Shown: positions 1-10,560 of the stretch, piece by piece
How positions within the stretch are numbered: position 1 is the stretch's first letter
How the letters are laid out: each line of letters starts with the position of its first letter
Assembly: GCA_010909165.1 (NCBI GenBank)
Contig: MU008179.1
Span: forward strand, 496,001 to 560,000
Origin: Anthoceros angustus
Taxonomy: Eukaryota; Streptophyta; Anthocerotopsida; Anthocerotales; Anthocerotaceae
Length of the DNA stretch: 64,000 nt
Direction of reading: 5' to 3'
The notes under the pieces: model-generated
The model's input: only the letters and a program-made list of their open reading frames with translations
Databases searched by the model: none
Told to the model about the DNA's origin: nothing
Made by a program: the position numbers and the translations under genes

Positions 1-1
1 G

Positions 2-688
2 GAGAATAGGCGGCGATCCAAGGAATTGGACGTCGCCAGGCTGAAGAAGGAGCTGGAGGAAGCCAGGAGTCGGGCGGAGATACCGGCCCGCCTGGAGAAG
101 GAAGTGGCGGACCTCCGGGTAAGGATGAACGGAGGGACGAGAGCGCTGGAGGAGGAGCAGAGGCTGCTTGTCCGATTGCGGGAAGCAGAGGGGGAGCTCA
201 GCTCCATGGCCAGCAAGTTGGTGGAGCTGCAACGACGAAGGGAGGAGGAGCACGTCGAGCAGCAGCAAAGGCTGCAGGAGGTGTCGGAGGCCGCCTTGGC
301 GGCATCAAGGGAGTCCGCCCGGCTTCAATTGGCAAGCCCGGGCGACGGAGACGCCAGTCGGCCGGGCAACACGCCCGGCCAAGCACCTCTAGAGGAGGGA
401 GTACCGTGCTCCGGGCCCATGTGGAGGAGGCATTCAACAAGTCGACTCGACTTTGCCTACTACCACGCAGAGCTTCTCAAGGCATCGGAGGTGCCGCGCC
501 ACCTCGGTGGGATTTCAGACGGGTCAGAAGGAGGAGCGAGGGAGGAAGGCCCCGGAGATAGCACGGCCACGTGGACCTTAGGAGCGCTGTTTGACGACGA
601 CAGCAGCAGCGGCGAGGGGGAGCAGCTGGAGGAGCCGGACGTAGGGAAGGACCGTGCAGCCACCCGCGATTTTCCCCAAGGATACTGA
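2..688 (+). CDS. Coiled-coil protein carried by Copia-2 (C-terminal part, function unknown)
   Basis: The frame is open from the window edge to a stop at 686-688, so this is the C-terminal 228 codons of a longer protein. The first part is rich in Glu, Arg, Leu and Lys with heptad-like spacing (KKELEEARSR, LEEEQRLLVRLREAEGEL, QRRREEEHVEQQQRLQEV), predicting a long coiled coil. The last 70 residues are acidic and Ser/Gly-rich (FDDDSSSGEGEQLEEP). The homologous stretch 54413-55024 is frameshifted, mostly where this copy has CAG or CTG. It lies just upstream of the protease region once the nested element is removed. No family is recognised: it could be an extra retroelement ORF or a captured host gene. 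The high GC contrasts with the AT-rich pol. Confidence 0.6.
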   Translation, partial: ENRRRSKELDVARLKKELEEARSRAEIPARLEKEVADLRVRMNGGTRALEEEQRLLVRLREAEGELSSMASKLVELQRRREEEHVEQQQRLQEVSEAALAASRESARLQLASPGDGDASRPGNTPGQAPLEEGVPCSGPMWRRHSTSRLDFAYYHAELLKASEVPRHLGGISDGSEGGAREEGPGDSTATWTLGALFDDDSSSGEGEQLEEPDVGKDRAATRDFPQGY

Positions 689-993
689 GTGAAGTGTGAA
701 TGGTGAGAGGAACGGACCAGAGGGACGAGAGACAAACCTGAATGACACAGACGCGAATGAGTCCTTAAACGTTTGGCCACGCCGGGCCTGTCCGGTGAAT
801 GTTACGGGTAGTTAGTCGTAAAACGAGGAATGTGTGTGTGGGGTTTAAAACGGGCGCTATGTGAGGTGAGAAACGATTGAAACGTGGCCAACGGAGCCTA
901 TCATTCTCTTGGGAACGGACCTCCTTACTACAACGACACGGGATTGTGGCGCCTGGCCGTGAAAAGTCGCGCCACAACGACCAAAATCACAAG
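689..993 (+). other. 3' end of the GC-rich module, non-coding
   Basis: No convincing coding frame. It is colinear with 55025-55318 and connects the coiled-coil ORF to the protease region in the ancestral element. Confidence 0.6.
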
Positions 994-998
994 TACTC
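994..998. repeat. Target-site duplication TACTC, left flank of Copia-1
   Basis: TACTC at 994-998 is repeated at 18427-18431 on the other side of the Copia-1 block. The unoccupied site with a single TACTC is at 55319-55323 in the right Copia-2. This fixes the insertion ends to the base. Confidence 0.95.
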
Positions 999-1254
999 TG
1001 ATGAGAATCAATAGCTCTTAGATAGAAGAGAAACAATGGAATGAATTGATTAATGAGTAAAGTACAAGCCTTTAAATAGGCTGGGTGGTTGGTGGTTACA
1101 ACAATATGTTGTTGTAACCATAAGTAGTTGCAACCATAAGTTGTTGCAACTATAAGTTGTTGTAACAACTAACTACCTAAAGCCCTAGCTCTAAATTAAT
1201 GTTTAAGTAATGAGGCCCTAATGAATAGTGCCCTAAGCTAGACCTATTTCATCA
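999..1254 (-). repeat. Copia-1 LTR, left (3' LTR of copy A)
   Basis: It begins TGATGAGAATC and ends CTATTTCATCA on the plus strand, giving TG...CA ends. It contains a run of short GTTGTTGCAAC/ATAAGTTGTTG repeats around 1105-1170. Confidence 0.93.
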
Positions 1255-1269
1255 CTCCCACTCACTATG
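1255..1269 (-). other. Polypurine tract of Copia-1 copy A
   Basis: The minus strand reads CATAGTGAGTGGGAG immediately before the LTR, a typical copia plus-strand primer. The same tract is at 9117-9131 in copy B. Confidence 0.7.
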
Positions 1270-1559
1270 AATGTAGGGGTGAATTCTAGCTTCAAAATGA
1301 GGTCTAAATCATAGATAGACTCCCACTTAATCAAAAGTTATAAGCCTAAGAAAAAGTCAAACTTAAGCTTATTGATGAATAATAAGCCTGAAATAGAAAA
1401 CTTAATATGTCCACCAAAATATTCACCAGAATAAGGTTGACAAATAATAGCTCGAAATAGGCTTAAAAGAGAGGCCTAAAATAAATAAATAAATCAGGCG
1501 CGGGCCTGAAAATAAAAGGCTTTAAATGGATAAGCCCGATATGGGCTTATCCTAAATCA
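1270..1559. other. AT-rich spacer inside Copia-1 copy A
   Basis: No coding potential. It lies between the polypurine tract and the CpG-rich region and has its counterpart at 9132-9418. Confidence 0.5.
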
Positions 1560-1958
1560 GCCCCGGCCACGCCGATGGCAGTGGCGTACGGCCGTTAAGG
1601 CCTTCCGCACCGGCCGCGGCACGGGGGTGTCGGGAGGATAGCCGTCATTGTCGGCTCTCCTCCTCCCCCCGGGCATCGCGCTCCGCGCACATCGAGCTTC
1701 TCGGCTGCTCGCGCCCATCGCGCTGGCGCCCGCCGCCGCGCTCGCGCGCGCTCGCCCGCGCTCCGCGCCGCTGCGCCGCGCTCAGCGCCCGCTGTTGTGG
1801 GCACTTGGCGCGCTCCCCGGGGGCAGCGTGGTCTTGTGGTCGCTCCCTCACATAAAAATGCGGATGGATTTGCGCTCCTTGATGTGAACCTGATGTTGCT
1901 CCGCCTCTGTTAATGCATGATTGTTCGTTGTTGCGATTGAGTATTGTTGCATTATAAT
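1560..1958 (+). promoter_or_regulatory. CpG-rich putative promoter of the Copia-1 antisense gene, copy A
   Basis: An abrupt CpG-rich block (1560-1830, with CGCTCCGCGCC-type repeats) sits in otherwise AT-rich DNA. A TATA-like stretch ATTATAATATGG overlaps the predicted start codon at 1959; another AT-rich stretch is near 1850. The block is conserved in copy B at 9419-9788. The promoter role is inferred from position and composition only. Confidence 0.4.
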
Positions 1959-2736
1959 ATGGCCGCGCCTCATAACGGTGAGATTCCATGTCCATTTGCC
2001 ATTGCACATTTTCCTCATATTTTCCATTGTTCAATTGCATTTTCATATCTCTTGCATGTTTGAATACGACTAATATACCTAATGTGGTGGCAGGTCCTCG
2101 TGTGGAGGAAGCCGTGCCCCCATGCTCCAAAGGACGAGGCCATGAAGAAAATGAAAGAGCAAACCGCATAGCAAGAAGAAGAAGGAAACTTGCCGCGCGT
2201 GGAGAAAGGGAAAAATTGAGCCGGGAAGCCGCCCGTGGGCGCATCTTGTGGTATAGAGAAGCACTTGCACGGGGTGAAGAGATCCCAATATCGGGCCCCG
2301 GCCGTAACATAGGAAAGGACATGGAAGATCCTAATTTCTCTTATGAATTCCTGCAAGCATGTGCCGAGGTGGCGAAAATAGGTGGAGAAATGGCCGATGG
2401 AGAGGATGACGTCTTGGTGGTACAAGCACTCGCCGGAAATGCCGAGGTCGTCATCAAAGAGGTCGAGGGGACTGGTAAGCCAATAATGTGCAAAATAAAT
2501 TGCAATAAATAATTTGATTGCATAAAAATACTAATGATTGTTGATGTAGATAATCCAACTACCGAGGGCTCGAGCTGTATCCTGAGTGTCCCGGTATGAC
2601 TTCAACATAGAAGAAGAGTCGGAGGAGCCTGGGACTCCATAAACAGACGGAGGCCCCAGTGTGAGGGCAGCCCAATGGAGAGCATATGCTAGCGCCGACA
2701 TAGGAGAAGTAGGGGCTAGGAAAGAAAAGTGAGTAG
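1959..2736 (+). CDS. Antisense three-exon gene carried by Copia-1, copy A (unknown function)
   Basis: Gene model: exon 1 1959-1977 (ATGGCCGCGCCTCATAACG, then GTGAG), exon 2 2094-2474 (acceptor GTGGTGGCAG, donor GTAAGC), exon 3 2550-2736 (acceptor TTGATGTAG). Both introns are phase 1, and exons 1 and 2 join in one frame. Exon 2 encodes a basic stretch (ERANRIARRRRKL, NLS-like) then a neutral-acidic region (DPNFSYEFLQACAEVA, EDDVLVVQAL). Exon 3 of this copy is frameshifted; copy B keeps it open. The gene lies between the 3' LTR and the end of pol, on the opposite strand and convergent to pol. No family is recognised. Alternatives are a captured host gene or a retroelement accessory gene. Expression is untested. 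Confidence 0.55.
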
Positions 2737-3246
2737 GTGTAAAACCTATAGTTAGGGGCTAGTAACTAGTGTAACCTATGCTAATAATAAGCTAATCTAC
2801 ATCTATTTTGCGGATGTGGAGAAAGGGTAGGCACAAGCCATGTGAGGTTTGCCCTACCTCTACAACCTATAACAAAACAAAAGGAAAATACCAAACTCCT
2901 ATTTGCCACTGAAACCTATGCGAGCAACATACATGGTGCTTCCGGAGGAAAGGACGACCACGAAGTCCCCATGGAATATGTATGTGAGAAAAAGGGATAA
3001 AAATGATGTGGTTAGGTGCATATCCATGTGAAGAGTACGAAGGACACACCAAGCACTTGTATAGTAAGTGACCTAACTTCGAATGACTAACTCAACACCA
3101 TTTTTCTTCCTGTAACCCATGGAGTGTTTTGTAGGGTCCTTTTGGGCATTAGAGAGAGAAGAGAAGTGCGGATGATTACTTGGAAATAGAAGAGGAAATA
3201 AACATGCTAGATAAACTTTGTGGATTGTAAAATTGGAAAATACCCA
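2737..3246. other. Spacer between antisense gene and end of pol, copy A
   Basis: Conserved in copy B at 10561-11076. It holds a short plus-strand open stretch near 2890-3030 that might be a further exon or untranslated sequence. No function can be assigned. Confidence 0.4.
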
Positions 3247-4760
3247 CTAGCTAGGCTTAACCTCTTGTACTCCTAACATTTTCATGTGTTTTAAATGCAA
3301 ATCTCTTCCTAATGACTTGGTTAAAAGGTCAGCTGGTTGTTTTGAGTTGGTATATAATTGATATCTATTGTTTTATTTTCTAACATTTCCGTATGTAATG
3401 ATACTCACTATATGTTTAGTTCGAGTGGAAAGCAGGGTTCCTAAAACATAGCAGCCATCCGTAGAGAGGTGTAGGTCCATCTTGGGGATAATTCAACTCT
3501 CAATGCTAACCTACTCCGGACTATATCCTTGGAGACGAGGTGAGGACCCTATACTCGACTGTCGACAAAGCAATGGTTGGTTGTTTCTTACTTGACCATG
3601 AAATGGGTGCACCTCCTAGCGATGCATAGCCGGATCTGATTTGCGGCTATCGGGATCTCCAAGATAGTCGGCATCGGATAAGTTGTAACTTAGATATGCC
3701 GGAACATGTTTATACATCAATCCTGTGTGCATAGTCCCTTTTAAATACCTGAATATTCTCTTGACACATTGCCAATGTTGTCGTCCGATTCTCAAAAATT
3801 GTGAGATCGCACTAACTTCAAAAGATATATCGGGTCTTGTGAAGTTACTTAAATATATTAAGGTGCCAACAGATGTCGTATGGTACCTGACATTCTCTTT
3901 CTCTGCATCTTTAGGGCTCATATCTCGTAAGCCTTGTGCCACTTGGAAATGGTGTGGCTGGCTTAGCATCTTCTAGTCCAAACTTCTTTAAGCTTTCTTT
4001 TATATATTTTGTTTGAACCAAGGAAATGGATTTATTACCTCTATTTCTTATAATGTTAACGCCAAGGGCATAACTAAGGTCTCCAGTGTCATTTCATAAT
4101 GACTTCTCAACCATGCTTTAATTTCAGCTAGATGGGAGAGTGAAGATGAAGCTAAAAATAAGTCATCCACATATAGTAAGAGGTAAATTGTGTCGTTTAG
4201 TCTTCGGATATACATGCTAGCATCCGCTTTGCTTTGAACAAAACCATATTTTGTAAGCTTGTCATGTATATCATTATTCCATTCCTTGCTGATTGCTTAA
4301 GGCCATAAATGCCTTTAATGAGCTGCATACATGGTCTTCTTTACCTTTGACTTCATAGCCTTGAGTTGTCTCATGTATATTTCTTCTTGGATTCGCCATG
4401 CAGATAGGCGCTTTGACGTCCATCATGTGAAGATGTAAGTCATGTTGAGCGGACAAGGCTATTATAATTCGAGGAGGCAAACTTTGCTACGGTGCATAGG
4501 TAGCCTGTGGTATGTAATCTAAACCCGGTATCTGGTAAACCCTCGCTACCACCTTGCCTTATATCGCTCAATAGAACCATCACCCTTACGTTTGATTTTA
4601 AAGACCCATTTACTTCCCACTATTTTTCTCCCTTTGGGTGGTTTAACTAATTCCCATGTGGAGTTTTCTACTAAAGAGTTGTACTCAATCTCGCTACCTT
4701 CCATGTGTCTTTCTCGGAGAGGAAAATGCTTGTTTCAAGGTTAGCGGTTCCTCTGGATCA
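3247..4760 (-). pseudogene. Copia-1 copy A reverse transcriptase-RNase H (broken)
   Basis: Read on the minus strand, it ends at the pol stop at 3247. Recognisable pieces are the conserved RT block with VGTLIYLSNFTRPDIS (3616-3969), the region around the catalytic YVDD (about 4160-4190), the RT start with STWELVKPPKGRK (4600-4680), and RNase H remnants (3250-3590). Several frameshifts and small losses separate them. The better copy is 11077-12600. By family, the enzyme makes element cDNA inside virus-like particles; this copy could not as sequenced. Confidence 0.8.
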
Positions 4761-6010
4761 ACTGTGGCTTTGTAAACAGCTTGATAATAAGGTGTGAGAG
4801 GAGAAATGGGGTCATCGAGTGACAAGATATCCCAAAGGTGGTTCCTTCCATCCAGCAGTCCTGCAATGGTCTAGTCCTAAGATTGTACCTTGGTGCAGTT
4901 GTTGAATGTGTTCTTCAATGTCGACCACTTGTTGAGCCGGTTCCTGCGTGTGAGCTCTTGTTCGCTCGTCGTCGAATTCATCCACTTGCTCGTCGACGGG
5001 CTCATCCTCAAAGGAATACGATCCTCCTCACGAATTTCAACATCATAGTCGATTTCATCATCGGTTAAATGTTGAGGTTCTTCTAAATCGGATCCGGAGT
5101 AGTTGGTCGTCTTGGAATATATTCTAACTCCTCCTCCTCCTCCGCAATGAGGTTCATCCATAGGAGCTTGCTGCGGAGGAATGAATGATGACAAAATCAT
5201 CGTCATCAAAAGTGGAAGGCTCGGATGCGCAGAGGAAGGAGCATCGGGAGTAATGGGAGCAGATGCCCCATAATAGGAGAAAGAATATGAGATTCATGAA
5301 AGGTCACGCTCCTAGCATAAATGAGCTTTCGGGTAGATGGGTCAAATAACTTGTAACCCTTAATGCCTTCTGTAGCCAATAAAGGTATATTTGGCTGCCT
5401 TGGGATCCACTTCTTGCGTTGTACTTTGGGGATGAACACATAAGCGGGGGATCCAAGATTCGTAAATGATCAATGAAGGTTTTCTCCCGAAAAGCTTCAT
5501 ATGGAGTCATGCCTTGGGAGAAGGCGGTCTATTAAGGAGATATGTTGTCAATATAGCTTCAATAACTTTTAGATAATGTAGCTTGGGTGAGCAAACACTG
5601 TGATCTCCTGAGGCGTAAATTTTGTTTTACTCGCCATTTCTTTGAGGTGTGTGTACCACACTAAGTTGTTGCGCTATACCTTGTGCAAATTCAGCAAATT
5701 CATTGAAGTGAACTCTCCTCCATTATCGGAGCGAAGAGTTTTAAGCTTCCTGTCGGTAAGTCTCTCGCCCACATCATATATTCTTTGAAGAAAGAAAAGG
5801 CGACTCTTATGGCGGAGGATGTAGGTGAGGACGAACCGGAATAATCATCGATGAAGGTTAAAAATATCTACAACCACTAAATGAAGGTGCGGATATCGGA
5901 CCACAAATGTCTGTGAACCAACTCTAAGGGTGCCTTAGCCCTCCGAGGGATGGATTGTGGAATGGAGCTTGATGACGTTTGGTTATGACGCAAGCTTCAC
6001 ACCGAGAGGT
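4761..6010 (-). pseudogene. Copia-1 copy A integrase and acidic linker (broken)
   Basis: 5206-5510 encodes the integrase C-terminal segment with TPYEAF and the STRKLIYARSVTFHE motif. 4877-5209 is the acidic linker between integrase and RT (DDEIDYDVEIREEDRIP). 5521-6010 corresponds to the integrase core but is frameshifted. The equivalent in copy B is 12601-13880. Confidence 0.75.
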
Positions 6011-6480
6011 TCAAGTTTAGGAATACAGGAGTTCTATACAGTTTCCTTAGACATTTGGATAAGCTTTTGGCTATTCGGATGACCTAATCGACTGCCAAAG
6101 CATGGTGCTTGAAGAGTGGAATGGGAGGCTACATTGATGAGGTGTAACGGACCCACTTGGGTGAGAGTTTATAGAGTCCATCTTCTAGTGTGCCGAGGCA
6201 GTTGTGATACTTATTAGTATGATAGTAAAGGAGACACAAATCGGCTTCAAGGATAATTTGCATGTTATGTTCTTGACATAAACTAGCGGTGACACTAGAT
6301 TCTTGCACATGGAGGGTACATAAAGGACATGGGAGAGAGTAAGAACCCTGGTGGAGCACTTTAATGCCACGGAACCTACACCAAAATATGGTGAGGTTAT
6401 GGTCGCCTAGGAGCTTGTTGTCCTTTTGATGGCGAATCGACTCAAAAAGTTAAGATCGTGACATATATGAGATGTTGCAC
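6011..6480 (-). pseudogene. Copia-1 copy A protease/GAG-pre-integrase region (broken)
   Basis: Minus-strand pieces include the block LSHVLYVPSMCKNLVS typical of copia polyproteins between protease and integrase (6185-6370), then LEDGLYKL (6129-6200). The protease Asp motif itself is not cleanly readable here. Confidence 0.7.
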
Positions 6481-6529
6481 CTGTCTAAATACCAATTTTG
6501 GTTTGATGGCTTGGAACTTGCCAAGCAGC

Positions 6530-7576
6530 GGTAAGTCTTGGATTTTCAGGGCTTCTTCTTAACGGCAACATGTGCTCGTGGTGACCTCCTTCTTTGGCTC
6601 ACCATTTTTCTTCTTCCAACAATCCTTCTCCATATGGTTGGTCATCTTGCACCAATTGCGGTAACTCCAGCCTTCTTCATGCCTTTGAAGGTTTAAATGA
6701 AGAAGTGGATGTTCCTTGAAAATTTTGAGTAGGAGTCGGTCTAGGAGTGACCGCCTCGGCCACGTCCTCTTCCTCCCGCGTCATTACACTACTGGCGGGC
6801 TGATCGGGATTTTCATTTTACGGCTTGCGTCCTCCTCAATAAGTGCTCCTATTAATTCACTTACGATATCCGGTTGTGGAGCCCGTTAATTTCTTGTTTT
6901 GTGCAGCTCTAAGGACCGCATTTTGCGTTGTCACAAAGGGCCTATAGGAGGCGGCCCAAGAGGCGGAGGAGGAGCGAGGAGAGCAATAAAAGTTTGTTTC
7001 TCTGTAAGTTTTCTTGAGGATGCATTGAAATTATTCTTTGCAATACGGAAGTTGCTCAAGTGTTGTTGTAAGGAATCGCCTCCTTCATCCTTATAGTATA
7101 TAAGTGACGTGTGGCGATCAATAAGCTCATTCCATCTTTGGAGGCATAAAGTGAGCTAACTTCTCCCACATCTCTGCGGTGTTTGCGTGCAACTTGGAGT
7201 ACCATCGCCGTAAGTCCGTTCATTAAAACGTCTCGGGCTCTCCGATCTTTGGCTTCCCATTCATCTATAGCATCGAGTCCCAAGTGGAACATTCTTCCGC
7301 TTGACAATATTCCATAAGTCGCGGCAGACACCTTGGGCACGGTGTTGCCATACGCACTTGCCGTTGAATCTATCTTTGTCTTTAAAGTTGTCACCTTGAA
7401 TCACTTGAGGCTTGGATTCATTACGCTTTAGCTTTCTCCTTTTCTTCCCTTTAAATTGCTCCCATTCATCTCGCCATATAGATTGTTGTTCTTCAAGCCA
7501 TTTGGTCTTTTGGGCAAAATTTTGCTCTGGCTACCAAGTCATCAATATCCACGTCGAGATCGTCCGACCCCACCAT
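6530..7576 (-). pseudogene. Copia-1 copy A gag with zinc knuckle (broken)
   Basis: The likely start is the minus-strand ATG at 7574-7576 (MVGSDDLDVDIDDL in this family). 7056-7394 encodes the gag core with WEAKDRRARDVLMNGL. The zinc-knuckle area near 6630-6680 reads YRNWCKMTNHMEKDC: the CX4HX4C part is present, but the first Cys of CX2CX4HX4C is Arg. Frameshifts separate the parts. Gag would form the particle and bind element RNA. Confidence 0.75.
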
Positions 7577-8059
7577 TGCAAGTAATTTTAATGATGCAGG
7601 TTATGCCGTGGTTGACACGCCGTCTTCTTGCATTGTTTTGCGGGAAAGAGGCGGCGGCACAACATTCTTCAAATTATGAATTTCGCATCATAATCGAATC
7701 TGCAGACTTACAATCAAGTGAGAAGAGACCTTGTGAAAGGTCTCGGTCAACAAGTCTATCGAGATAATATTGATTTGTTGTGTATTGTAAGTCAATTTCT
7801 CATTGATAGCGAGTGATTTATTCTAAGTTCGCTCTAATGGAATCAAGAGATTGCTGCGGATGATCCGGATTAGAGCGAAGATACTAGCCTTATTTTTATG
7901 TACTTAGAGATGGCGGACTCTATAGCACTATATTGATAAAGGCTAAATGTAGAAAGGAGAGCTTTACGAGCATAAATGATATCTTGTACTCTATCTCGAC
8001 TTAGACAAAGGGCTTCAATGAGACAACATACTTGTGCCTCTAAAACATCAATCGAGGAG
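7577..8059 (-). other. Copia-1 copy A 5' leader, proximal part
   Basis: Untranslated leader between primer site and gag, colinear with 15450-15935 in copy B. No long ORF on the sense strand. Confidence 0.6.
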
Positions 8060-8562
8060 GAAAGCGTCGGGAGGCGAGAGGTCCGGACGGTCCTTCAAAA
8101 TGTCTGTAGGCGTCTGTGAGGCCCACGACGAGCCGAGGACCTCTCTGCAAGCGGGAGGCGGAAGCCTTGAGGAGGAGGAGGAGGGTCGTGGCGGTGCGCC
8201 GCGACTGGCCGTGGCTCGGCCTAGACCGGCCTGGCCGGCGAGGCTCGAGGTGAAGGCGGCGGAGGCGGAGGCGCGCAAAGGTCGGCCGGGATCTACCGAC
8301 GTGATCGAACCGTGGAGAGAAGCGGCGGGCGGCTAACTAAAGGCGAGCAGTGGCGTGGAACAAGCGGGCGAGCTGGAAGAGATGGAGGCCAGCACCGGAA
8401 ATAGGGGACCGTGCGGTGCAGGGAAGTGGAGGAGGCGGAGGAGGCGGAGGGCAACAAGGACACCTAGAGGCGCAACTCAAAGATGCGTCGGAGCAACATG
8501 GGATTCTCAATGGGAGAATCCAAGACTTGACGGATTGAGCGCCTCAACCGCTGACGGAGGAG
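8060..8562 (+). other. 503-bp GC-rich patch from the Copia-2 module inserted in the Copia-1 leader
   Basis: Copy B reads straight through CGAGGAG into AATTGAGG at 15925-15940. Here 503 bp of GC-rich sequence is interposed, colinear with 53865-54412 of the Copia-2 module. Both junctions lie in short homology: CGAGGAG on the left, GGAGGAGAA on the right. It contains a plus-strand fragment of the coiled-coil module with no intact gene. Copy-choice during reverse transcription or ectopic conversion are the likely origins; misassembly is possible. Confidence 0.8.
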
Positions 8563-8851
8563 AATTGAGGTCAAACTCCTCCCGAATGTAAGAAGATTTG
8601 ATTTGATGTTGTTCTTCTTCTTTGAAGCCTTGATCTTCCTCCTAAATTCTTGTCCTTGGATTAAAGGAATCCATGGAGGCGGACAAGAATTGATGCACAA
8701 TGTGTGCATCATTGTGCGCTGGTCACCGATGATTCTAAAGGCGAAATCTCCACGCATTATCTTCATTTGAAGTACTACAAACGCAAAAGCATTGGAGAGT
8801 AAATTGCCTAGAGCATAAGGAAGCGAGGTGCTCAAGCACAAAGAGCTATAT
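8563..8851 (-). other. Copia-1 copy A 5' leader, distal part
   Basis: Continues the leader to the primer site, colinear with 15932-16172 and 17875-18162. Confidence 0.6.
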
Positions 8852-8862
8852 GCTCGATACCA
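8852..8862 (-). other. Primer-binding site of Copia-1 copy A
   Basis: The minus strand reads TGGTATCGAGC directly after the LTR. The usual plant copia site complementary to initiator tRNA-Met is TGGTATCAGAGC; one base of a CAG is missing here. The same form occurs at 18163-18173. Confidence 0.75.
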
Positions 8863-9116
8863 TGATGAGAATCAATAGCTCTTAGATAGAAGAGAAACAA
8901 TGGAATGAATTGATTAATGAGTAAAGTACAAGCCTTTAAATAGGTCGTGGTTGGTGGTTACAACAATATGTTGTTGTAACCATAAGTAGTTGCAACCATA
9001 AGTTGTTGCAACTATAAGTTGTTGTAACAACTAACTACCTAAAGCCCTAGCTCTAAATTAATGTTTAAGTAATGAGGCCCTAATGAATAGTGCCCTAAGC
9101 TAGACCTATTTCATCA
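8863..9116 (-). repeat. Copia-1 middle LTR (5' LTR of copy A, 3' LTR of copy B)
   Basis: Matches 999-1254 almost base for base. It has a primer site on its left and a polypurine tract on its right, so one LTR serves both internal regions. No target duplication separates the copies here. Confidence 0.93.
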
Positions 9117-9418
9117 CTCCCACTCACTATGAATGTAGGGGTGAATTCTAGCTTCAAAATGAGGTCTAAATCATAGATAGACTCCCACTTAATCAAAAGT
9201 TATAAGCCTAAGAAAATGCTAACAACTTAAGCTTGATGAATAATAAGCCTGAAATAGAAAACTTAATATGTCCACCAAAATATTCACCAGAATAAGGTTG
9301 ACAAATAATAGCTCCGAAAATAGGCTTAAAAGAGGCCTAAAATAAATAAATAAATCGGTAGCACGAAAATAAAAGGCCTTAAAAGGCTTTAAATGGATAA
9401 GCCAATACGGCTTATCCT
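9117..9418. other. Polypurine tract and AT-rich spacer, Copia-1 copy B
   Basis: The polypurine tract is 9117-9131; the rest matches 1270-1559 with small indels. No gene seen. Confidence 0.55.
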
Positions 9419-9788
9419 ATCAACCGACGCCACGCCAGTGGCGCAGTAGTGCAAGTTCCGCGCATGACGCGGGGTGTCGGGAGGATAGCCGTCATTGTCG
9501 GCTCTCCTCCTCCCCGCATCGCGCTCCGCGCCGCGCTCGCGCCATCGCGCTCCGCGCCGCGCTCCGCGCCGCGCTCGCGCCGCGCTCGCCCGCCGCCGCC
9601 GCGCTCGCGCAACTGTTGTGGGCGCGTAATTGGCGCGCTCGGGGGCCAGCGTGGCTCTTGTGGTCGCTCCTCGCATAAAAATGCGGATGGATTTGCGCTC
9701 CTTGATGTGAACCTGATGTTGCTCCAGCCCTCCTATTAATGCATGATTGTTCTTGTATGTGACTGTTGAGTATTATTGCAGTTATAAT
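9419..9788 (+). promoter_or_regulatory. CpG-rich putative promoter of the antisense gene, copy B
   Basis: Holds a tandem array of CGCTCCGCGCCG-like and CGCTCGCGCC-like motifs (9525-9612), shorter and more regular than in copy A. Conserved position upstream of the antisense gene. The promoter role is an inference. Confidence 0.4.
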
Positions 9789-10560
9789 ATGGCCTCATAG
9801 GTGAGATTCCATGTCCATTTGCCATTGCACATTTTCCTCATATTTTCCATTGTTCAATTGCATTTTCATATCTCTTGCATGTTTGAATAACTAATATACC
9901 TAATGTGGTGGCAGGTCCTCGTCGTCGGAGGAAAGCTGCCCCCATGCTCCAAAGGACGAGGCCATGAAGAAAATGAAAGAGCAAACCGCATAGCAAGAAG
10001 AAGAAGGAAACTTGCGCGTGGAGAAAGGAAAAATTGAGCGGAAGCCGCCGTGCATCTTGTGGTATAGAGAAGCACTTGCAGGTGAAGAGATCCCATGTCG
10101 GGCCCGGCCGTAATATAGGAAAGGACATGGAAGATCCTAATTTCTCTTATGAATTCACGCAAGCATGTGCCGAGGTGGCGGCAGTGGAGAAATGGCCGAT
10201 GGAGGATGACGTCTTGGTGGTACAAGCACTGGAAATGCCGATGTGGTCATCAAAGAAGTCGAGGGGGCTGGTAAGCCAATAAAATGCAAAATAAATTGCA
10301 ATAAATAATTTGATTGCATAAAAATAATACTAATGATTGTTGATGTAGATAATCCAACTACCGAGGGCTCTGGAGCTGTGTCCTCGGAGTGTCCTGGGTA
10401 TGACGACTTCAACATAGAAGAAGAGTCGGAGGAGTCGGGGGACTCCATAAAACAGGACGGAGGCCCCCAGCAGGCTGTATGTGAGGGCAGCCCAAGCTGG
10501 AGAGCATATGCTAGCGCCGACATAGGAGAAGTAGGGGCTAGGGAAAAGAAAAGTGAGTAG
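9789..10560 (+). CDS. Antisense three-exon gene carried by Copia-1, copy B (unknown function)
   Basis: Exon 2 is 9915-10270 (acceptor GTGGTGGCAG, donor GTAAGC) and exon 3 is 10349-10560 (acceptor TTGATGTAG, stop TAG at 10558-10560). Exon 3 is open: DNPTTEGSGAVSSECPGYDD, then the acidic IEEESEESGD, ending AREKKSE. Exon 1 has lost bases relative to copy A and would read into a stop. Exon 2 is frameshifted by several small losses. Taking exons 1 and 2 from copy A and exon 3 from here gives 612 nt, exactly 204 codons with the stop. The two copies thus support one ancestral spliced gene, convergent to pol. Confidence 0.5.
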
